Assembly: GCA_003427395.1 (NCBI GenBank)
Contig: BFEA01000510.1
Coordinates: 549,359 to 576,238, forward strand
Direction: 5' to 3'
Source of the DNA: Chara braunii
Taxonomy: Eukaryota; Streptophyta; Charophyceae; Charales; Characeae
DNA length: 26,880 nucleotides
A program made the translations under genes and the position numbers. Position 1 is the first letter of the stretch; the number at the start of each line of letters is the position of its first letter. The notes beneath the pieces were generated by a model. The model was not told the DNA's origin. It made no database searches and saw only the letters and a program-made list of their open reading frames with translations. Shown here piece after piece: positions 19,231 to 26,880 of this stretch.

Positions 19231-19406
19231 GGCCGCGGCCGAGGAGGCCGGCCGCGGGCGCGCGGCCTCACCAGGGTCAGGTGGGGGCGCGCGCTGAAAA
19301 ACGGCGCGCGCCGCCTGTGCACGTCGGCCACTACCACCCTATACAAAAAAAATTGAAAATTTAGGGGAGTGGTTTTCGGTGAGAGACCAAAAAAAAAAAA
19401 AAAAAA
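19231..19406. other. CpG-rich patch with long GC hairpin, then A tail
   Basis: About 90 bases are almost pure G/C with many CpG. They include a perfect 9-bp inverted repeat, GGCGCGCGC/GCGCGCGCC, at 19286-19312. The composition is far from that of the flanks. An 18-base A run ends the segment (19389-19406), so this could be a plus-strand retroposon. No Pol III boxes or coding frame are evident. Confidence 0.5.
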
Positions 19407-19630
19407 GTAAAAATATGAGGAAACTGCTCAGGAAAAACCACTGCGTGCAACTGCAAATCTGAGGAGTTCAAAAAGGCAAAAAAGACTGGATATGGCAGCC
19501 CTACCAGAGCTGTAGTTCGTTAGAGGCAAAAACAGCAGAAAAAGCGGGTGCCACACAGGGACCTACCGGGACCTTTGTAGACCACCACAACCTGTGGACA
19601 GAGTAGAACCTACAAGGGCCAGGTCCCATG

Positions 19631-19832
19631 AGCAGGGTAGAGTTTCCTCAATGCCCCTCTCTGGACTTCTTTGTGGAGATGTGGTGTTGAGGAAATATAA
19701 CGCCATTTCTGCACATGGTGTTGAGGAAATATAAAGCCATTTCTGCACATGGTGTTGAGGAAATATAACGCCACTTCTGCACATCTCCACCAACACCTCC
19801 AGATTCGGGCGTTGAGAAAACTCTACCCTGCT
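19631..19832. repeat. Inverted arms enclosing three 34-bp tandem units
   Basis: The left arm (19631-19682) and the right arm (19780-19832) are inverse copies, including AGCAGGGTAGAGTTTCCTCA with one mismatch. Between them, GGTGTTGAGGAAATATAACG units start at 19683, 19717 and 19751. The transcript would fold into a long stem with a repeated loop. No coding function is seen. Confidence 0.8.
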
Positions 19833-19864
19833 GGCGGGCCCTGTGGAGCCCACTTAGAGAGGGT

Positions 19865-19951
19865 ACAGGCTAATTTGAAACCGTGCAGACTTAGACACAC
19901 ACACACACAGGCTAATTTGAAACCCTGGCCGAATTTGTCCGTGTGGACTTA

Positions 19952-19989
<38 letters not shown>

Positions 19990-20030
19990 CTAATTTGAAA
20001 CCCTGGCCGAATTTGTCCGTGCGGACTTAG

Positions 20031-20068
<38 letters not shown>
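19865..20068. repeat. Composite minisatellite with CA spacers
   Basis: Three units starting CAGGCTAATTTGAAACC (19866, 19908, 19986) each end GGACTTAGA or similar and run into a CA tract of variable length. Unit 1 lacks the central CTGGCCGAATTTGTCC segment. The last CA tract has a CG-rich start. Confidence 0.85.
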
Positions 20069-20072
<4 letters not shown>

Positions 20073-20074
<2 letters not shown>

Positions 20075-20213
20075 GTGTCCATGGCTAAGGTCGTCCCCTG
20101 AACATAACGTACCCTGGTAATGAATGTATACAAGCCATCTGTACGGTCGGGTACAGGCAACATGAGGGTTCCCAACATGACTGTGTACGGGTGTGAATTT
20201 GTCCCAGGCCGAT

Positions 20214-20282
<69 letters not shown>

Positions 20283-20545
20283 CAGGGCGACCCTCATTTT
20301 GCCTGTACCTGACCGGAAACGTAGGACCTGGTTTTATACATTCATTATTCAGGTGCATTATGTGGGGGGATGTACATTTTATACATTCATTATTCCGGTG
20401 CCTTATGTGGGGGCATGACCGCGTCATGACGGTAGACCTGAAAATGAATGTATACAAAGAATCTTTCCGGTCAGGTACATGGAAAATGAGGGTCATGAAC
20501 ATAGCAACAGTGTGTTATGTTCGAGGAGAACGGTAGCTATGGAGG

Positions 20546-20601
<56 letters not shown>

Positions 20602-20799
20602 GCTCCCTCCCTCCCTCCCCCGCCCCCTTGGATCAATACAGGCAAAATGAGGGTCGCGAACAGGTGTGCATTATGTTGGGGGAAGACGGCAACTATGGAC
20701 TCCGAGGCCGTTGCTGCCATCCTCCCCGAACATAACGCACACTATACCTATGTTGGCCACCGTCATTCTGCCAGTATCAGACCCAAAAAGAAGAAAAAA

Positions 20800-20868
<69 letters not shown>

Positions 20869-21034
20869 ATCGTCCATAGCTGCTGCCCTTCCCAAACATA
20901 ATGCACACCTTGCCTGTATCAGACCCGAAAGACAGTGTGTATAGGACCATTATCAGGGGGAGAGAGAGAGAGAGAGAGAGAATGAATGTATGCAAGCTAC
21001 CTTTCCGGTCCTGTACAGGCTCTCTCTCTCTCTC

Positions 21035-21113
<79 letters not shown>
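20073..21113. repeat. Inverted minisatellite array with GA, CT and CA tracts
   Basis: Two modules alternate in both orientations. Module 1 (ATGAATGTATACAA then GGTACAGGCAAAATGAGGGT) is forward at 20119, 20443 and 20983 and reversed at 20289-20346. Module 2 (GTGCATTATGTTGGGGGAAG then CTATGGAC) is forward at 20510 and 20666 and reversed at 20075, 20715 and 20870. Between them lie GA 20218-20279, CT 20547-20599, GA 20806-20867, GA 20960-20981, CT 21021-21034, CA 21035-21061 and GA 21062-21113. A 45-bp direct repeat is at 20332-20417. All long open frames here are simple-repeat artefacts. Confidence 0.85.
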
Positions 21114-21116
<3 letters not shown>

Positions 21117-21397
21117 CATGACCTCGGACTCCACTTATAACGGAATTTGCAACCTCTCTGCGCGAGCTCCACCAGGCAGGGTGCAGAGTCCCACAGCAGC
21201 CTTGCCTTATCTTGATGCTCGAATCTGGACGTGTCTGTGCAGAAATGGCTTAGAGTTTCCTGAACCCCACATCTCCACAAACACGTCCATATACTCTACG
21301 CTGCATGTGGGACTTTATCCCCCACAGGTGCTACTCTGTCCTCCGACCCTTTATCCCAACTTAAATAGACGACCGCAGTACCCGGGAAGGAATGGGT

Positions 21398-21399
<2 letters not shown>

Positions 21400-21444
<45 letters not shown>

Positions 21445-21830
21445 CACACGCGCTCCATCTATTGGTGGGGAGCAGCACCTGCTGGAAACCGGGTCCAGCG
21501 TCCCATAGATACAACCATATCCTCTCAAATTGGCACAAGCTGGGAACCGGGCCCAGCGTCCCTTGAGTACGTTCAGAAAAACCATCAGAAAATTTCATGA
21601 CAATGAAACTAACGGTATACTGAGGCTACTTCAGAGCTTTTTTGTAAGGAACATTCAGAGATAAACAAAAACCAGAAGAAGACTCGGGAATCCACCAACA
21701 GTCCTCCTCACCCCACTCCGGCAAGACTTACTGCAGCAAAGCCACCATCTCTACTGCTGCTATGCCCTATTTCTGTCCTACCAGCTAGCCCCTTCACTAG
21801 CAGGATGCGTGATACCTTTCTCTCTNGATC
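21400..21830 (-). mobile_element. Retroposon R3, best copy of the hairpin-tailed family
   Basis: A 41-base T run (21400-21440) is followed by three hairpins: GCTCC/GGAGC (21452-21473), GCTGGA/TCCAGC (21481-21499) and GCTGGG/CCCAGC (21539-21557). The last two sit in a 58-bp direct duplication. Similarity to R1 continues to about 21825. No coding frame or tRNA head is visible, so it is either a truncated LINE 3' end or a non-autonomous element. Confidence 0.75.
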
Positions 21831-21933
21831 CCTTACCTTCCCGTTACTCAGAAAAGGTACGGGAATAGACTGCAAAAGTCCTAAAAAAGCCCCCAATCCC
21901 GCAAAATCCCTAACAAATCCTTCNAAGGATCTC

Positions 21934-23130
21934 CAACACTGTCGTATTCCCTGCCGAGCTTCCAGGCCTCACACCCCCCATCCTGCTGGGTTACAGGGCA
22001 ACACAACTCACCCCAGCTCCGGCCAGCGTCGTCTCAGCAGCAACCCTTGGTTGTCCCGTGGGATGCCCCCCCAAAGCACCCCCAGATCTCTCTACCAGGC
22101 CTCATGCCCCTGCATCAACAGGTTACAGGGCAACACCCCAGCACCGGCCAGCGTCGTTCTGGCGTCGAACAGCCTTAGGTCACCGAGTATTACAGCCTTG
22201 AAACTACCTAGAAGAGATTGCCAGGAAACCCCAGGATCCAGAAGACTTTGTAAGGACAGAACAGAGTACCCCCTTTTTTTAGAATTGGATTTAACTACGT
22301 AAAGATTCGTAATTTGAAAACATAAAAAAGGCCTGGCGGGTCCTAGAAATGCTCAGAAACCCTTGGAATCCCTAACGCTCCTTCCGAGGCCTTTCAACAC
22401 TGTCCTACTCCCTGCCGAGCTCTTCCAGGTCTCACACCCCACATCCTGCTAGGATACTGGGTGACACAACTCACCCCAGCTCCGACCAGCGTGGTCCCAG
22501 CACCAACCCTTAGCTGTTCCGTAGGATGCCCACCCCTAAGCATCCCCAGATCTCTCTACCAGGCCTCATGCTCCTGCATCACAGGTCACAGGGTAGCACC
22601 CCAGCTCCGGCCAGCGTCGTTCTGGCATCGAGCAGCCACAGGTCCCTGAGTATAACAGCATCAAAAACCACCTGAGAAAAGTTTCTAGGGATCCCGAGAG
22701 CCCAAAAGCATTCTTAAGACCCCCGAACAACCATCTGTAAAAAGAAAAAAAGAAGGAGGGGGAGGTCAAAACTAAATACCAATCATCCTAAAGTCCCCCC
22801 CTCAACAAAGGAGCTGTCGGTCTCGACTTTCGGTCCTCGAACCAGAGCACACTTGGTCTCATACCCCCTTCTGCATGGGTAACAGGGCACCGCAACCTTC
22901 CCCAGTACCGACCAACCTAGTTCTGTCGAACAGGAAATGCCTTCCTCCCTCGACAATTCCCATAGCGACAAACCCCTACACAGGTTACAGGGTCAGAACC
23001 CCGGCACCGCTTGTGTTGGACGATCTGGTTATGCCTTCCACCGTCGGCATAATTTCATGGGCCTCAAGCTCCCCCCTGGGTCACAGAGCCAAGCTCCAGC
23101 ACCGGCCGATGTCATCCCAGCCTCGTCCTC
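21934..23130. repeat. Degenerate satellite: 461-bp duplication of ~100-bp units
   Basis: CAACACTGTC...CTGCCGAGCT occurs at 21934 and 22395, a 461-bp period maintained to about 22740. Within and beyond it, a ~100-bp unit with GGTTACAGGGCAACACCCCA, then CCGGCCAGCGTCGTT, recurs about seven times, increasingly diverged to 23130. Open frames on both strands have no recognised domain. Confidence 0.75.
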
Positions 23131-23246
23131 CTGACCTACTCACCTTCCCCGACATCCATCCTCTGATTGAAGGCCACCTTTCCTCCTCCCATCCTCCCCT
23201 TTTTAATTCCCCCCCTCCTGCCTTGATCAAAATCAAAATTATCTGA

Positions 23247-23640
23247 GTTTATAGAACTTCTATAGGAATTTATTTGAAGAATCTTTTCAGAAATTTCTTA
23301 GAAGTTTTTATAGAAAGATATTGCGTTTATAGAACTTCTATAGGAATTTATTTGAAGAATCTTTTCAGAAATTTCTTAGAAGCTTTTATAGGAAAATATT
23401 TCGAAAATATTTTTAGAAGCTTTTGTAGGAAAATATTTCGAGAACCATAAGTTTTTTGAAGCTTTTATTCGGAAAATATTCCGAGTTGTAGAATCAGAAG
23501 TTTCTTAGAAGCTTTTATAGAAAATTATTTCGAGAATATTTTCTAAAGCTTTTATAGGAAAAAAATTCGAGAATCAGAAGTTTTTTGTTTTTTGGAAGCT
23601 TTTATAGGAATTCCAATACGAGGTTTGAAGTCTAAACCGA
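23247..23640. repeat. AT-rich tandem repeats
   Basis: A 78-bp unit is duplicated nearly perfectly (23247 and 23325). Shorter AGAAGCTTTTATAGGAAAAT units repeat to about 23620. Each long unit contains the palindrome TATAGAACTTCTATA. Composition changes abruptly from the C-rich satellite on the left. Confidence 0.8.
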
Positions 23641-23663
23641 ACATGTCGATCATAAGGAAAATT

Positions 23664-23775
23664 CCAATTGATCAGCAGAAAGAAACCAAATCCGGAAATC
23701 ATAAACTGAGAAATTCAAAAGAGCACCCAATGAACAATAGAAAGAAATCGAGTCAAGAAATCGTGAACTGAGATC
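23664..23775. repeat. Diverged 63-bp direct duplication
   Basis: CCAATTGATCAGCAGAAAG (23664) and CCAATGAACAATAGAAAG (23727) open two similar segments that both end in AAACTGAGA or GAACTGAGA. Confidence 0.65.
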
Positions 23776-24375
23776 TTCTGATTATCCCCCCTTATAAAAT
23801 CAATCATTAGTACACGTGAATTAGGAAATCATGGTTATGAGCAGGGGGAAGCTGCCCTCCTTCCTTTCTTGCAGCTGTGTGACTTCGTAAAAAATCCCGT
23901 AAGAAGAAAAAACCCTGTGTCTCCCCTTCATCCACCCCCACTCAAACCCAACCCCTTCACCTTCGGGAGGGAAGAACAAAACTCCCTCCATCTACCTGCC
24001 CTACCGGCCTCAAGGGCTGCCATAATCACCAACACAGGCAAACGAAGGTACCAATCGGCCATCCCCCTAAACTTCTCCAACATCGGGATGGTGGGGCAAC
24101 ATCTCGTTGAGCCTGCCAACGAGCTACCCCAGGGGTTCAAGCTTACCGCAGAGACTTGAGTCCACCGCTTCGCAGGGCAGATGAAAGTAGACAGAGGAGA
24201 CCATGCATCCTATGCCGTCATCTCCAGCCGCTCTCCTTGTGGCGCCTTAATCAGCAAACACGTGCAGAAAGGGAAAGAAAGGATGTCGAAAGGAGAAGGG
24301 TCCACACGCTCGAATTCCATGGCGCGCCCTAAAACTTCGATATCTCGTGATCCGCTGGACCGTTCGGTCTGAAAT
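23776..24375. other. Anonymous stretch, no supported gene
   Basis: Frames of up to 96 codons are open on both strands at 23869-24159 with no recognisable domain or splice context. I make no coding claim. Confidence 0.4.
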
Positions 24376-24447
24376 TTGGACCACCTCAGCTCCACAGCGT
24401 AGACCATCGGTGGTCCAACCCATTTTAAACTCCAACCCATTTTAAAC
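24376..24447. repeat. 10-bp hairpin next to a 17-bp tandem duplication
   Basis: TTGGACCACC (24376-24385) and GGTGGTCCAA (24409-24418) are perfect inverses with a 23-base loop. The right arm overlaps a perfect tandem pair of TCCAACCCATTTTAAAC (24414-24430, 24431-24447). Confidence 0.75.
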
Positions 24448-24575
24448 TTGCCATATGTCGGGAGCGCCGCCAGACGTTTTTTTGCCTTTAGGAACTGGGA
24501 AGGATAGGGACATGCGGAACTGGTTTTTTTTTGCCCATTCTGAACTACAGGTGTGACACAGGGATATATATATGT

Positions 24576-24611
<36 letters not shown>

Positions 24612-24612
24612 G

Positions 24613-24649
<37 letters not shown>

Positions 24650-24679
24650 GGGGGAGGGGTCGTCCCTCCCCTCGCCCCG

Positions 24680-24741
<62 letters not shown>
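24576..24741. repeat. (ATTG)n and (CA)n microsatellites
   Basis: About 18 units of a four-base repeat (24576-24647, two single-base variants) are followed after a G/C-rich spacer by about 30 CA units (24681-24741). Confidence 0.95.
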
Positions 24742-24743
<2 letters not shown>

Positions 24744-24896
24744 TTACCTACAGTTTCTACTTCCCCACCTACTGTAGGACCCATGGACAAGGATCTAGTA
24801 ATGATGCCTACGGAAGTCCGCAATAATTATGAAAAAGTGAAGAATAGGAGAAAAGAAAAAAAAGAAGAAAAGAAAAAAGAAATAAGGAACAAACCC

Positions 24897-25045
24897 TTTT
24901 TTTTGAAAAAGTCAGGGTCTGAGGGGTCCTGGGAAAACGGGACCAGGACCACTGAGATAGTTCTTTTTCAAAATGGTACCAACCGGAGGCTGGCCTACTC
25001 GGGACTTCGAACAGGGGTTGAGCTTGGCAACTAGACTATTTATCC
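24897..25045 (-). mobile_element. Possible tRNA-derived SINE with tail hairpin
   Basis: On the minus strand, TAGTCTAGTTG (25038-25028) fits the Pol III A-box consensus and GTTCGAAGTC (25012-25003) resembles a B box. The boxes are closer than in a tRNA, so the head is degenerate. Toward the 3' end a perfect 8-bp stem, GGTCCTGG/CCAGGACC (24925-24950), carries a loop (GAAAACGGGA) like that of LINE-C. A short T run (24897-24904) would be the A tail. No duplication was found. Confidence 0.4.
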
Positions 25046-25183
25046 GGATCCTGCGAAGATTTCGGCCTCTTCGGTCTGAAGGCGCAGGCTACGGCGGCGT
25101 GAAGCGAAAGTGACGGCCATCGTAAACTGCGTCTTCCATTTTGCAAACAAGCTTCAGCGAACGTGGACGTGACTATTTCGGAA

Positions 25184-25700
25184 ATGTCGGCGATGGGAGA
25201 GTATCTCCCGTCGGTGGATGAGATGTTAAATGGGGAAGACCTGTTGCAACGTGGACAACACTGCGCGGTAAGTATGGTACAGTCACACGTGGCTGTCAAG
25301 AAAGTGACGAAGTTTTCGCTATCATGTATGATCTGTGTGTGTGTAACACTAACCACTTATGCGAATATGGATGAGTGTGTTATTGAGCTTCCCCCTCTGA
25401 TGAACTGTCTTAGTGGCAGCCAGCGAAGAGCTAGCTTTAGGGACATGGCCACTAATCCCTAGCCGCTACATCCCGCTCTCCTTCTTCATTGCCCAACCCT
25501 ATGTGTGCTTCTATGTAATGAAGCCTGATGGAGGTGGTATCATGATTACACACACACTATGGTACTCGATGCTTAGGATAACGCTTTCCTCTGTGTTAGA
25601 GTCTCACCGTTTCTTTGCCTGTATATTGTGTGTTGGTGGTTGATGATTATTGACGTAGGAACGCTTTGAACGTATCCGAAAAGAGGAACACTCGAAGTGA
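25184..25700 (+). CDS. Possible two-exon small host gene (hypothetical)
   Basis: The ATG at 25184 (a stronger-context ATG follows at 25193) opens a frame reading SAMGEYLPSVDEMLNGEDLL. It runs to 25267, which is followed immediately by a consensus 5' splice site (GTAAGT, 25268-25273) in phase 0. Splicing to the AG at 25657-25658 would continue the same frame as ERFERIRKEEHSK and stop at 25698-25700, giving about 41 residues. The upstream 130 bp are G/C-richer than the surroundings, as in a promoter-proximal region. I recognise no family; further exons may be missing or this may be chance. Confidence 0.3.
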
Positions 25701-26791
25701 TTAAGATATTACCCGGCACGTTGATCGGAGGAGCATGTGATTGCGACCTTGAGCAGCGCAAGTTTGTGGTTGAAATTTGGAGTTGTGAATCCTCGCTGAA
25801 GAAAGTTGTGTTGAGAAGCCTGAAACATGAGGAGAACGAAGATAGGGACACTGAGGAAGGAGTGGCCTGGGTAGAGCGTCGGGATATGAAGGATAGGAGG
25901 GGATCTTAATGGTATTAGTAAGACGAATGGGGAACGACCCTGACAACATTGTTGTCAGGTGATAAGCGGGATACGAATCTCGGGGTGACTCTGAGACGTT
26001 GCTCGTTGGTGGGAGGTGGATCGGGAGTATGCTCATGTGGGATGAAGGATGGTGAACTAAAAGGCGAGGGGGATTCGGTAATCCGTAGCCATGTGGACAT
26101 CTTATTGAGTGGGGACTCGGTAGCTCGGTGTTGAAGTTTTTCGAGTTGGTAACTCTCTTCCGGGGACCATGATGGGAAGGAAAGAGGAGAGAGAGAGGGA
26201 GGGTCTTGTACGATTTGTGTTCGCTACGAAGTAAAGTAATATGGGAAACAGTGTGCTCACCATAATATTGATCTTGATATCTGGAATCCATCTGTTTGTG
26301 TTCGTGTTTTCATGTATTATGTTCAGAGTGTTGGGGAAATCCTGAAATGAACGTTGGAGTTCTCTTCACATAGCAGCAAGGAGTTATTGAATAGGTACCT
26401 TGAGTATAATACTGTTGGTGTGATTGGTATAACCCTTCGATGCTTTTGTATCATGAAGACGGATTCCTTGTGCACTGCTAACAGGCAAGAAAGAGAGCAA
26501 TTATCGCAGTAGAAAACTGTAAAAGCATAGTACATCTAGTGTGTTAGGGTGATGTGTGTCTTCAATCCTTGAGTAGCTTGGAAATGGGTTGCATGAACTT
26601 CTGTTGTCTCACCAGTCAAATGGACCCTAACCAACGGAATATTTTTACGTGTGCTTGCATCAGTGACACTACCGTTGCCCTGACCTGTAAGAACCGACTA
26701 AAACACTGGCTGCGTGCAAACAGCGCCCCGTGGTCCTACACATGGAGAACGGTATGGAGTTGATAACTGGGGTTAATAATACACATAAACA

Positions 26792-26792
<1 letters not shown>
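25701..26792. other. Anonymous stretch, no supported gene
   Basis: Open frames up to 196 codons (25701-26291, minus) show only low-complexity Pro/Ser content and no domain. It could be intron or downstream sequence of the possible gene at 25184. Confidence 0.4.

Positions 26793-26880
<88 letters not shown>
26793..26880. repeat. (CA)n microsatellite at window end
   Basis: CA units, with one interruption near 26826, run to the last base. Confidence 0.97.

Noticed and set aside
19683-19784. Regular 34-bp units considered as CRISPR
   Set aside because: Units are contiguous with no variable spacers and the context is eukaryotic.
20077-20944. Several open frames of 70-170 codons rich in RE, SL or CV repeats
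   Set aside because: They are translations of GA, CT and CA microsatellites on both strands with no unique domain.
21296-21598. Minus-strand frame through R3 ending in poly-Lys, similar to one in R1
   Set aside because: It runs through the non-coding hairpins into the A tail; it is open in both copies but has no domain and the copies differ in length.
24210-24823. Frames with poly-Cys-Val and Asn-Gln-Ser-Ile repeats
   Set aside because: These are products of the CA and ATTG microsatellites.

Overview
This is a gene-poor, repeat-dense nuclear segment of a eukaryote, most probably a streptophyte (plant or charophyte alga; a Chara-like genome fits, but that is inference). The LINE ORF1 has the plant-type RRM-like (DUF4283-like) region followed by a CCHC knuckle, and the LINE ORF2s end in a zf-RVT type CCHC finger. 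There is one scaffold gap (315 N). I see no bacterial-style genes, no rRNA and no CRISPR array.

Layout. 1-187: a tRNA-headed SINE on the + strand. 656-~4165: LINE-A, 5'-truncated, minus strand, with an open RT-to-C-terminus ORF2. 4204-4570: a two-unit foldback repeat, then a 33-bp minisatellite. 4571-5760: anonymous DNA with a palindromic module. 5825-13137: LINE-B, a full-length (about 7.3 kb) minus-strand element with intact N-terminal ORF1, a broken ORF2, 5' and 3' UTRs and a 13-bp target-site duplication. It sits inside a 34-bp tandem repeat. 13173-13866: retroposon fragment R1, containing the gap. 14534-18138: LINE-C, a different, decayed and 5'-truncated LINE family with a candidate 8-bp duplication. 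18283-18705: inverted 50-bp modules and retroposon tail R2. 19165-21113: nested tandem and inverted minisatellites with long CA/GA/CT tracts. 21400-21830: retroposon R3, a second copy of R1. 21934-23640: degenerate satellites. 24376-24741: hairpins and ATTG/CA microsatellites. 24897-25045: a SINE-like element, minus strand. 25184-25700: a possible two-exon host gene. 26793-26880: a CA tract running off the window.

How the parts relate. LINE-A and LINE-B are close relatives (ORF2 largely alignable, same C-terminal tail) with a shared, unusual LADD at the RT active site. LINE-C has FADD. The 3' ends of LINE-B, LINE-C, R1, R2, R3 and perhaps the SINE at 24897 carry related small hairpins just before the poly(A) tail, with paired substitutions in the stem. 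That suggests one 3'-end recognition structure used by several LINE families and non-autonomous elements, and it is the most interesting signal in the window.
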